DNA from: JBLMZH01 sp050258715 | Lineage (GTDB): Bacteria > Patescibacteriota > Doudnabacteria > UBA920 > O2-02-FULL-48-8 | NCBI GenBank assembly: GCA_050258715.1 | Contig: JBLMZH010000048.1 | Coordinates: 1-19,925 of the forward strand | Direction of reading: 5' to 3' | Length of the DNA: 19,925 nt | Shown here: one piece after another, positions 13,874-19,913 of the stretch | Layout: each line of letters begins with the position of its first letter | How positions within the stretch are numbered: the stretch's first letter is position 1 | Program-made: the position numbers and the translations under genes | Notes under the pieces: model-generated | The model's database searches: none | What the model was told of the DNA's origin: nothing | Seen by the model: only the letters and a program-made list of their open reading frames with translations

Positions 13874-14410
13874 ATGAAGAGAGTGCTGAAAAGTCTGGCG
13901 TATCTCATCTCGGGCTTGAGCCTTATCCCGATTGGGGTTTGGCTCGTGGCAGCCGCCGTTCGCCTGGGCTATTTTTTGCCGCTGGCCTTGGGCGGGGCGC
14001 TCATTGCCATCGGGGTCAAGTACGCCTTTCGCCACGGCAGTGCCATCCTCAAGTGGTATCTCCACCGGCGGACGTTCTGGCAGGCTTTCGGGATGAAGCC
14101 GCCGCGCGATCAGGAAGACTGGAAGGAGAGAAAGCTTCTGTCCTTCTTCGTCCTCTTTTGCCTGAAGCGGCTGATCGCGAACTTCAAGGCTTCGGCCGAA
14201 GCAGAGAACGAGATCATCAGCTTTCCTCCCCAATTCGGAGTCACAGCCGAAGAAGTTGAGGAAAAGCGCAGAGAGCTTCGGACCACGAGGGTCGACGTCG
14301 AACGGCAGTACAGCTGGATTCGGAAGGTCCAGAATGCGGCTCAGTTCTTCGGCTTCAAGGTCCCGAACGACTTGGACCAGATCGCGAAGCTGGAGAGACT
14401 TCCCGAGTAG
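13874..14410 (+). CDS. Two-helix membrane protein with charged C-terminal domain, unknown
   Basis: A 178-residue protein that I do not recognise. It has a basic start (MKRVLK), a hairpin of two hydrophobic segments at about residues 7-28 and 33-48, then a soluble, charged domain: WYLHRRTFWQAFGMKPPRD, a basic helix, and a helical region rich in Glu/Arg (EEVEEKRRELRTTRVDVERQ in part) ending LDQIAKLERLPE. The ATG at 13874 is preceded by AAAGGAGG with four bases between. An in-frame ATG at 13808, with AAGGAGG nine bases ahead, would add 22 residues, but these are coded by the twin hairpins and look unlike protein, so I prefer 13874. GC-rich codon use matches the genes at 12170 and 14461. The next gene follows after 50 bases and is probably co-transcribed. 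Confidence 0.55.
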   Translation: MKRVLKSLAYLISGLSLIPIGVWLVAAAVRLGYFLPLALGGALIAIGVKYAFRHGSAILKWYLHRRTFWQAFGMKPPRDQEDWKERKLLSFFVLFCLKRLIANFKASAEAENEIISFPPQFGVTAEEVEEKRRELRTTRVDVERQYSWIRKVQNAAQFFGFKVPNDLDQIAKLERLPE

Positions 14411-14460
14411 CCTTCGGGATGGCGCCAGACGAAAAATCGAAAACAAGACGGAGGAAACAG

Positions 14461-14814
14461 ATGCTCGTCATCAAGGTATGGTGCCTGCCGGCGGAGCAGA
14501 CGGAAGAGGAGCTTCACAGGCTCCATGAGTCGCTGGTTGCGATTATCGTCTCGTATCCGGAACTGGGCGTTGCGGGTGAGAGCGGCATGCTCAACCTGTT
14601 CCCGTCCGACCGGATGCACTACGGCCTCGGCTCGGAGATCTTCGTCGAAGTCTCGTGCCTGTTCGACAGCCCGCGCCTCAACGACGAGGTCCTGAACCTT
14701 CTGGCCGAAGACCTCGGGAAAACGGTCAAGGGGTTTTACCCGGCCGCAAGGGTCCAGTGCCTCGTGCCCACGGTCAGCCGAAGAGAGGTCGGCTTCTGGT
14801 CCTCGAACCACTAG
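14461..14814 (+). CDS. Small alpha/beta protein, possibly MIF/tautomerase-fold
   Basis: A 117-residue protein with two beta-alpha-beta halves: strand MLVIKVWCLP, helix EEELHRLHESLVAIIV, strands around GMLNLFPSD and EIFVEVSCLF, helix NDEVLNLLAEDLGKTVKGF and strand ARVQCLVPT, ending VGFWSSNH. This order and size suit the MIF/5-carboxymethyl-2-hydroxymuconate isomerase superfamily. The catalytic N-terminal proline of that superfamily is missing (Leu follows Met), so tautomerase activity is unlikely. The call is by fold pattern only. I chose the ATG at 14461 because GGAGG lies six bases ahead; an earlier in-frame ATG at 14419 sits in a small hairpin (TCCCGA/TCGGGA, 14401-14419) that spans the previous stop. 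Three hairpins follow the gene. Confidence 0.5.
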   Translation: MLVIKVWCLPAEQTEEELHRLHESLVAIIVSYPELGVAGESGMLNLFPSDRMHYGLGSEIFVEVSCLFDSPRLNDEVLNLLAEDLGKTVKGFYPAARVQCLVPTVSRREVGFWSSNH

Positions 14815-14845
14815 AGCAAACGTAAACTGAGCAGAATTTCTGCTC

Positions 14846-14877
14846 CCGTCAGAACCACATTGGTTCTGACGGTTTTT
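14846..14877 (+). terminator. Strong terminator after the 14461 gene
   Basis: A 12-base-pair perfect stem (14846-14857 with 14861-14872, arms CCGTCAGAACCA / TGGTTCTGACGG), a CAT loop, then TTTTT. A smaller hairpin GAGCAG-AATTT-CTGCTC (14829-14845) stands directly ahead of it. Confidence 0.9.
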
Positions 14878-14883
14878 GTTTTT

Positions 14884-14931
14884 AAAAAACACATCTGTTT
14901 TTGCCGATCGGTCAAAACGGATGTGTTTTTT
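14884..14931. terminator. Long bidirectional terminator hairpin
   Basis: A6-CACATC (14884-14895) pairs with GATGTG-T6 (14920-14931), continued inward by TGTTTT/AAAACG with one wobble, giving 18 paired bases around a CCGATCGG-containing loop. With the terminator at 14846 it isolates the GC-rich gene group from the secreted-protein gene. Confidence 0.8.
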
Positions 14932-15020
14932 ATTTTGGCGGTTAATATCGAGCTCCTGAAACAATTGCCAAAAACCGATCGTTTAAAACGGGCGTTGGAT
15001 AATCATACGAATAAAGCCAC

Positions 15021-15049
15021 TTGCCAAATGGTATTGCCGGGTGTAGAGT
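15021..15049 (+). promoter_or_regulatory. Possible promoter of the beta-helix gene
   Basis: TTGCCA (15021-15026), a 17-base spacer and TAGAGT (15044-15049), 30 bases ahead of the ATG at 15080. The -10 box is weak. The rest of the 14932-15079 gap contains an imperfect repeat described in the findings and nothing else I can identify. Confidence 0.35.
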
Positions 15050-15079
15050 GTTCTGTTTTGCTTCAATTAATCGGAAATT

Positions 15080-17095
15080 ATGAAAATTCTCTCAGGAACC
15101 CTGTGTTTGGTCTTGCTTTTCGGTCTGTTGCCGTTAACCCAGGCTTCAGCTGCGGTTAGCGCGCCTTTGCCGTTTGATACTTCCTTCCCGACCCTTGCCG
15201 CTTCCCACCGCAACCTGGCTGTAAAGACTTCCTGCGCTACCACGACCTTATGTTTTCAGTCTTTGCAAACAGCCATTGATCAGGCCTTGCCTGGCGATGA
15301 GATTTTGATCGACCCCGGAATGACCATCACCGGGCCGATTACCTTAAGGAAAAAAGCCGGCTCGGGCTGGATAGTGATAAGGATTTCGAATTTATCCCTA
15401 ATCCCTTCTGAGTTTAACCGGATCAAGCCCTCGTATTCTTCGGTTTTGCCGAAAATTTTGGCTCCCGGATATAATCAGAATGCCATTCTCACGGAAGCGG
15501 GGGCAAGCTATTACCGGCTGGTTGGCCTTGAAGTGGCCAAGGCAAGCCCGCAGGCTGCGGCCAGCGAGCTCATATCTTTGGGATCCAACAACCTGTCGCA
15601 GTCAACGCTCAGCGCCGTTCCGCATCACATAATCCTGGACAGGCTTTACATCCACGGCGATTCGACCTCTGACCTTAAGCGGGGAGTCGGATTGAATTCC
15701 GCCTATTCCGCCGTCTTGGATTCGTACATTTCCGAAATCCATTCTTCTTCGCAGGATGCGCAGGCGATTTGCGGATTTAACGGGCCCGGCCCATTCAAAA
15801 TCGAAAATAATTATCTTGAAGCATCAGGCGAGAACGTCTTGTTCGGCGGCGACGATCCTAAGATCGCAAACCTGATTCCATCGGACATCGAGATCAAAAA
15901 CAATTTTTTCAGCAAACCTTTGGCTTGGCGCACTTCTTCATCCTGGGTCGTCAAAAACATCCTTGAATTAAAAAATGCCAACCGGGTTTTGATTTCAGGC
16001 AATATCCTAGAAAATTCCTGGAAGAACGCGCAAAACGGATATGCTGTGCTCTTTAACACCACAAACCAGGGCGGTCGCTGTCCGTGGTGCGCGGTGACTA
16101 ACTTGACCATGACCAACAACATCGTCCGGCATGCCGGAGGCGGTGTGCAGATGCAAGGGAACGATTATCATTATCCCGACAGCCCCGGCCGCACCGCGAA
16201 TATTTTGATCCAAAACAATTTGTTTGAAGACATCTCTTCTTCCACCTACGGCGGCACGGGCTGGCTCTTCCACTTGGAAGGCGGCACAAAAGAACCGGGC
16301 CCGGAAAATTTGACTATCTCGCATAACACTGCGTTCCAGACGGGCCAGATCGTAATGGCCGGCAGCTACTTCAGTTCCGACTTGATTTATTCGCCCAAGC
16401 CCGGCTTTGTGTTTGAAAACAATTTGGCGCTGCACAACACCTATGGGGTTTTTGGCGGGAACAGCGGGGTCGGTGACAGAAGCCTGGCGGATTATTTTCC
16501 GCAGGCAGTGTTTCAGAAAAATGTTTTGGTCGGAGGGCCGTCGCGCTCTTACTCGGCCCACCCCGGCAATTATTTCCCGGCTAGTTTGGACCAAGTCGGT
16601 TTTGCGGACCGGACGGGCGGCAATTATCAACTAACTTCCCAGAGCCCTTACAAGAACGCGGGAACTGACGGCAAGGATATTGGAGCTGATATTGTAGCGG
16701 TCAAAGCAGCCACGGCAAGCGCTGCTTCAGGAACCAGGACATCTTCCGCACCTGTGGTTACTACACCTGTCCCGGAGTCCCTTAAGGTTGATGCCTTTGA
16801 TGCGATCAATCAACAAAATATGGCGGTTGCTACCTTTGCTGTCAGCGACCCGATCGGGGTGGTGCGGGTGGAGCTTTTCAGGGCAAATTATTCGGCAACT
16901 TGCACGGAACTTAGCAAATCAGGCTGCAATTGGTCGGAAGTGACCCGGATTTACGCGGGTGGCTTGTTGAAGACTTGGTCTGGCAAGCTCTACGATCATC
17001 CTTCGGCGGGCACTTATTTTTACGGATTGCATGTGGTTAACAGTTCGGGAAGTTGGGCGCACGAGGCCGTTCCGGTCAAGGTTGTGATCTATTAA
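15080..17095 (+). CDS. Secreted parallel beta-helix (pectate-lyase-like) protein
   Basis: A 671-residue exported protein. A signal peptide (about residues 1-25: MKILSG, hydrophobic LCLVLLFGLLPL, TQASAA cleavage site) is followed by CFQSLQTAIDQALPGDEILI, the usual entry of right-handed parallel beta-helix proteins. Repeats of about 22-28 residues follow with the N-N-x-F / I-x-x-N pattern of Asn ladders (KIENNYLEASGENV, EIKNNFFSKPL, ILIQNNLFEDIS, FVFENNLALHN), to about residue 540. A Thr/Ser/Pro/Ala linker (about 545-570) leads to a C-terminal beta-sandwich or Ig-like domain (570-671). I see no catalytic triad that would prove polysaccharide lyase activity; surface binding to polysaccharide is an alternative. 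It is transcribed alone, with terminators on both sides. The start ATG has no good Shine-Dalgarno. Confidence 0.85.
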   Translation: MKILSGTLCLVLLFGLLPLTQASAAVSAPLPFDTSFPTLAASHRNLAVKTSCATTTLCFQSLQTAIDQALPGDEILIDPGMTITGPITLRKKAGSGWIVIRISNLSLIPSEFNRIKPSYSSVLPKILAPGYNQNAILTEAGASYYRLVGLEVAKASPQAAASELISLGSNNLSQSTLSAVPHHIILDRLYIHGDSTSDLKRGVGLNSAYSAVLDSYISEIHSSSQDAQAICGFNGPGPFKIENNYLEASGENVLFGGDDPKIANLIPSDIEIKNNFFSKPLAWRTSSSWVVKNILELKNANRVLISGNILENSWKNAQNGYAVLFNTTNQGGRCPWCAVTNLTMTNNIVRHAGGGVQMQGNDYHYPDSPGRTANILIQNNLFEDISSSTYGGTGWLFHLEGGTKEPGPENLTISHNTAFQTGQIVMAGSYFSSDLIYSPKPGFVFENNLALHNTYGVFGGNSGVGDRSLADYFPQAVFQKNVLVGGPSRSYSAHPGNYFPASLDQVGFADRTGGNYQLTSQSPYKNAGTDGKDIGADIVAVKAATASAASGTRTSSAPVVTTPVPESLKVDAFDAINQQNMAVATFAVSDPIGVVRVELFRANYSATCTELSKSGCNWSEVTRIYAGGLLKTWSGKLYDHPSAGTYFYGLHVVNSSGSWAHEAVPVKVVIY

Positions 17096-17111
17096 GATAT
17101 AAGGCAAACGA

Positions 17112-17147
17112 AAAAAGGCTTCACTCAGAAACGAGTGGGGCCTTTTT
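17112..17147. terminator. Bidirectional terminator between convergent genes
   Basis: AAAAAGGC-TT-CACTC (17112-17126) pairs with GAGTG-GG-GCCTTTTT (17133-17147), with two G-T pairs in the middle and an AGAAAC loop. It ends the beta-helix gene and can end the minus-strand Dph6-like gene. Confidence 0.85.
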
Positions 17148-17159
17148 CAATTAATATGT

Positions 17160-17199
17160 TGTCATTCCCGATAAAGGCGTTTCTCAGGAATCGGGAATC
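17160..17199. repeat. Inverted repeat, second TGTCAT-CCCG element
   Basis: ATTCCCGAT (17164-17172) and ATCGGGAAT (17190-17198) are 9-base inverted arms with a 17-base loop, next to TGTCAT. The right arm overlaps the stop of the minus-strand gene. The outer part resembles the element at 13314-13334. Confidence 0.45.
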
Positions 17200-17858
17200 T
17201 AAACTAGTTTGTAATTTTTGATATCCAAAAACCAATACCTCTCCCTCAAAACCTTTTCAGTTTCGATGATGTTTATTCTTTGTTTAAAGATTGGACCATT
17301 GATAACGAGAGTGTGGTATTCGCCGTTTTCACCGCAGGGATCGATATCCTTCAGTTGCTTGATGTCCTCAAGAAATTTGTGGTCAATTTTTCTGCCCAGC
17401 CATTCTTGACCTAATTTGTCTGCTTGGGTCGCGACCACAATCGCTTCAAATCCTGCATCAATAAAACCTTTAACGACTTCTTCAGAAGGAACTTCAATAA
17501 GCGGCTCAATTGATTCAATGCCGGCGGTTTTGCAAACTTCATCACCAAATTCCCGCATAAACAGAAAGAGGTCACCAAAGACCATTGCCTGGCAGCCTTT
17601 TTCCACCAAGCTTTTTACGGCGCTAATGAATTCGGGCTTGTAGTTATTCCAAGAAGTGGGGACGTGCAAAAGGGGGATGCCTAAAGCCGCGGCTTGGGCT
17701 TGAATAAGCTCAGCCTTAACTCCATGGAACCTTACCCGTTTATATTCGTCGGAAATGGTGTTGAGCAGGAAGCAAACCTTGTACCCGCTTTGCATGGCTT
17801 TAAAGCAGGCAAAGCAGCTATCCTTCCCCCCGCTCCACGAAACAATTACGTTTTTCAT
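17199..17858 (-). CDS. Dph6-type ATP pyrophosphatase (diphthine-ammonia ligase family)
   Basis: A 219-residue adenine-nucleotide alpha-hydrolase. The PP-loop SWSGGKDS is at residues 7-14, MVFGDLFLFMRE at about 92-103, and the C-terminal family signature DPCGENGEYHT at 173-183 (eukaryotic and archaeal Dph6 has EPCGENGEFHT). Dph6 uses ATP to amidate diphthine on elongation factor 2; bacteria lack diphthamide, so bacterial and Patescibacteria members must act on another, unknown substrate, probably by the same adenylation chemistry. I chose the ATG at 17858 because it puts the PP-loop at the usual distance from the N-terminus; a TTG seven codons upstream is possible. No Shine-Dalgarno is clear. 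The gene is convergent with the beta-helix gene and divergent from tRNA-Glu. Confidence 0.88.
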   Translation of the reverse strand: MKNVIVSWSGGKDSCFACFKAMQSGYKVCFLLNTISDEYKRVRFHGVKAELIQAQAAALGIPLLHVPTSWNNYKPEFISAVKSLVEKGCQAMVFGDLFLFMREFGDEVCKTAGIESIEPLIEVPSEEVVKGFIDAGFEAIVVATQADKLGQEWLGRKIDHKFLEDIKQLKDIDPCGENGEYHTLVINGPIFKQRINIIETEKVLRERYWFLDIKNYKLV

Positions 17859-17902
17859 TCCAATATTTTTGCAAATCAAATCAGGTTTAGCAAATTGAAG
17901 GA

Positions 17903-17931
17903 TTGATTCGTTAAAGATTTTCAGCTATTAT
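17903..17931 (+). promoter_or_regulatory. Promoter of tRNA-Glu
   Basis: TTGATT (17903-17908), a 17-base spacer and TATTAT (17926-17931). Transcription should start near 17938, 14 bases ahead of the tRNA. A minus-strand TATAAT overlaps the same bases (17932-17927) but has no matching -35. Confidence 0.55.
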
Positions 17932-17951
17932 ATTAAGGCAAAATTAGTTTT

Positions 17952-18026
17952 GGCCCATTCGTCTAGTGGCTAGGACGGTTGGTTCTCAGCCAACAAACAA
18001 GGGTTCGATTCCCTTATGGGCTGCCA
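17952..18026 (+). tRNA. tRNA-Glu (anticodon CTC)
   Basis: A full cloverleaf can be drawn. The acceptor stem is GGCCCAT with ATGGGCT (first pair G-T). The D arm contains the GTCT/AGGAC pattern typical of tRNA-Glu. The anticodon stem is GTTGG/CCAAC around loop TTCTCAG, with anticodon CTC at 17985-17987. The T arm is AAGGG-TTCGATT-CCCTT. Discriminator G is at 18023 and CCA is encoded (18024-18026). Confidence 0.97.
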
Positions 18027-18065
18027 AAAGAAAAAATCCGACTCTTGTGGTCGGATTTTTTCTTT
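18027..18065. terminator. Strong bidirectional terminator after tRNA-Glu
   Basis: A perfect 16-base-pair stem: AAAGAAAAAATCCGAC (18027-18042) with its exact complement at 18050-18065, and a TCTTGTG loop. It begins directly at the encoded CCA and has A-rich and T-rich arms, so it can stop transcription both ways. Confidence 0.92.
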
Positions 18066-18080
18066 TAACAACTCTGCTGG

Positions 18081-18184
18081 GGGAATCGAACGGGTTGAAG
18101 TGAGGCTAGTCCGCGAAAGCGGACGACGCCGAACGATCAGCAAATGTCCGGTGGACATTTGCTGCAACCCCGTTTTCGATTCCC
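18081..18184. other. Multibranched structured element, candidate ncRNA beside the reverse transcriptase
   Basis: A closing helix GGGAATCGAA (18081-18090) / TTCGATTCCC (18175-18184) is perfect over 10 bases and continues inward with CGGGTT (18091-18096) against AACCCCG (18166-18172), with small bulges on the right side. Inside are hairpin A, GTCCGC-GAAA-GCGGAC (18109-18124, a GNRA tetraloop), and hairpin B, CAGCAAATGTCC-GGT-GGACATTTGCTG (18138-18164, 12 perfect pairs). No reading frame makes sense here. A closed three-way fold in the 300-base gap ahead of a reverse transcriptase is the layout of retron and DRT noncoding RNAs. A tRNA-derived repeat is the main alternative, since the closing arms match T-arm sequence. 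The rest of the gap (18185-18284) holds a small GCGC-TCAA-GCGC hairpin and T-arm-like fragments. Confidence 0.5.
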
Positions 18185-18284
18185 GACCTTAAAGCTGGAG
18201 CTGCCCCGGGTACCGAGCGCTCAAGCGCGAGGCCGATTCCCTAACAAACCTTGGCATCAGGCTTGTCGCTGCTATTCTTGGCAC

Positions 18285-18314
18285 TTGCACACATTGGTGT
18301 ATTAGGCATAAAAT
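18285..18314 (+). promoter_or_regulatory. Probable promoter of the reverse transcriptase gene
   Basis: TTGCAC (18285-18290), an 18-base spacer and TAAAAT (18309-18314). The predicted start near 18321 is six bases from the ATG at 18327, so the mRNA would be almost leaderless and would not include the structured element. Confidence 0.5.
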
Positions 18315-18326
18315 AGCAATAAATAT

Positions 18327-19823
18327 ATGAAGCAAATGCTATCGGAAAATCCAATCGCTAGAGCATGTAGATATGTGTCCCAAGATCTTAAAGATGATTT
18401 TTGGCCAGATATCATTGACTACAGGGATATTCTTTTTAATTATAAAACAGTCCCAAGGAAGATCGTTCCGAAAGATATAATTGCAATTGATATTCCTAAA
18501 CCAAACTTGATTTTAAGACCAGGTCATTATATTAATATCGAAGATAGGATATATTTTCAGTACATTATTAATAAGTTTGCAAGCAAAGTAGACCGAAGAT
18601 TACAACCTCCTTCGGTTGTGATGGGTTTTAGAGTTAACCATCGAAAAAGTAAATATTTTTTACAAGACAATATCAATAATTGGGTAAACCTTAATGCAGA
18701 AATCGATAAATATTTTGAAGCAAACGAAAATTGCCTTTTGTTGAAGACTGATATTAATGCTTTTTTTGAGCATATTTTAATTGATGAATTAATAAAAAAA
18801 CTCAACCTTTTTAAAGTTGATACTAAAAAGTTAGAAATATTATTGAAAGTTTGGTCCCCAAATAATCTTGGCCTTCCCCAAGGAAACCATTGCTCTTCAT
18901 TTTTGGCAAACGTTTATTTAAACGAAGTTGATGTAATGATGACCAGGGCAGGATTTAAGTATTTTAGGTTTATGGATGATTTAAAAATATTCGTAAAAAA
19001 TATTACTGAAGCAAGAAGTGCAATGAAAGAATTAACCTCCCTGCTTAGACCGTTAAATTTGCATTTAAATTCTGGTAAAACTGGACTTTATTCAAAAAAT
19101 GAATATTTTAAAGGGAGGAATAAGTATCAAGCCCAGATGGAGGCAGTCGAATATGGAATGAATTTTAAAGATGATGATTTAACTGCAGTCGATCGAAATT
19201 TAAAGATAATCTGGAATGCTACAGTAAGAACTAAAGAAATTGACAAAACTAAATTTGGTTTTTGTGTAAATAGATTTGCAAAGCTTGGTTCAAACTTTCC
19301 AAAGAACTGGATGTTAAGGAATAATTTCTATGATCCGGCATATTCCCAAGTAGTATGCAATTACCTAACAAAGTATATACATGAAAAACGTGTCCAAGAA
19401 AAAGCAGTAGAAGTGTATAATAATTCTATTTATGAATGGCAAAGGATTAGCATCTTAAAAATGTTTTTAAAAGCTGACCGCTTAAAGATACCTTTTTATT
19501 TTTTGAAAATTTCAAATTTATACCAAACCAATAATTTTATGGAACAAGGATATCTTATTAATTATATTTTTAAGTTCGGAGACTCAGCTGAGGTTACCAA
19601 GGTTATCAAATATTTTCATGATTTTTTAAAACCTGATCAAAATGTTACCCGCTATTATCTTATCGCATGTAAATATCTTCCAGACAATTTGAGAGATTCA
19701 GAAATACAACAAATAATTAAAATAAATCGTAAATTTATTAATCTTGTCAGTTTTATGTTCGACGATAGTTATGTTGACCACTTATTAAAAAAACAACAAA
19801 TGCAGCTCCAAATGAGTATTTGA
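18327..19823 (+). CDS. Stand-alone reverse transcriptase with helical C-terminal half (UG/Abi-like)
   Basis: A 498-residue protein. The RT core is in residues 40-270: an early region (RPGHYINIEDRIYFQYIIN, near 64-82), motif A LLKTDINAFFEHI with catalytic Asp142, motif B LPQGNHCSSFLANVYLNEVD (183-202), and motif C FRFMDDLKIFV with Asp217-Asp218 (FMDD rather than YADD), followed by LNLHLNSGKTGL. All three catalytic aspartates are present. Residues about 290-498 are almost wholly helical with repeated hydrophobic pairs, like the alpha-repeat C-terminal half of class 1 UG/Abi reverse transcriptases involved in phage defence. No group II intron maturase, endonuclease or integrase domain is seen, nor the retron VTG motif. 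The gene is AT-rich (19 G/C in line 18421), unlike its neighbours. There is no Shine-Dalgarno. Confidence 0.85.
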   Translation: MKQMLSENPIARACRYVSQDLKDDFWPDIIDYRDILFNYKTVPRKIVPKDIIAIDIPKPNLILRPGHYINIEDRIYFQYIINKFASKVDRRLQPPSVVMGFRVNHRKSKYFLQDNINNWVNLNAEIDKYFEANENCLLLKTDINAFFEHILIDELIKKLNLFKVDTKKLEILLKVWSPNNLGLPQGNHCSSFLANVYLNEVDVMMTRAGFKYFRFMDDLKIFVKNITEARSAMKELTSLLRPLNLHLNSGKTGLYSKNEYFKGRNKYQAQMEAVEYGMNFKDDDLTAVDRNLKIIWNATVRTKEIDKTKFGFCVNRFAKLGSNFPKNWMLRNNFYDPAYSQVVCNYLTKYIHEKRVQEKAVEVYNNSIYEWQRISILKMFLKADRLKIPFYFLKISNLYQTNNFMEQGYLINYIFKFGDSAEVTKVIKYFHDFLKPDQNVTRYYLIACKYLPDNLRDSEIQQIIKINRKFINLVSFMFDDSYVDHLLKKQQMQLQMSI

Positions 19824-19846
19824 GTTGATCGAATGTATTTTTTATT

Positions 19847-19913
19847 CATCGGCCACCAACCCCGCCTCTAAAACTCCTGAGGGTGGGTTTTAAACCCAAC
19901 AAAAAAGCCGATG
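19847..19913 (+). terminator. Nested inverted repeats after the reverse transcriptase
   Basis: CATCGGC (19847-19853) pairs with GCCGATG (19907-19913). Inside lie TGGGTTT/AAACCCA (19884-19898), a tight palindrome, and a partial GCCTC/GAGGG match. It begins 23 bases after the stop and could be a terminator or a structured 3' RNA; the T-run usual for intrinsic termination is not on the plus strand after the outer stem, so the role is uncertain. Confidence 0.35.

Noticed and set aside
13820..14964. Minus-strand frames opposite the genes at 13874 and 14461
   Set aside because: They lack start signals and recognisable domains, while the plus-strand frames have promoters and Shine-Dalgarno sequences.
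14860..15159. Open frame of 99 codons between the terminators and the beta-helix gene
   Set aside because: It starts inside a terminator hairpin, crosses a second one, overlaps the beta-helix gene in another frame, and its product resembles nothing.
17970..18167. Minus-strand frame crossing tRNA-Glu
   Set aside because: It is translated from the tRNA, the terminator and the structured element; peptides such as RESNPC are typical false products of tRNA T-arms.
18204..18217. CCCCGGGTACCGAG, identical to part of a common cloning-vector polylinker (SmaI-KpnI-SacI order)
   Set aside because: The match is only 14 bases and the flanks do not continue into vector sequence, so I treat it as chance; it is worth a check against raw reads only.
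18081..19823. Classical retron (msr-msd plus RT)
   Set aside because: The layout is suggestive, but the RT has FMDD instead of YADD, I do not see the retron VTG or NAxxH motifs, and no clear branching-G context can be assigned. I keep it only as an RT with a candidate ncRNA.
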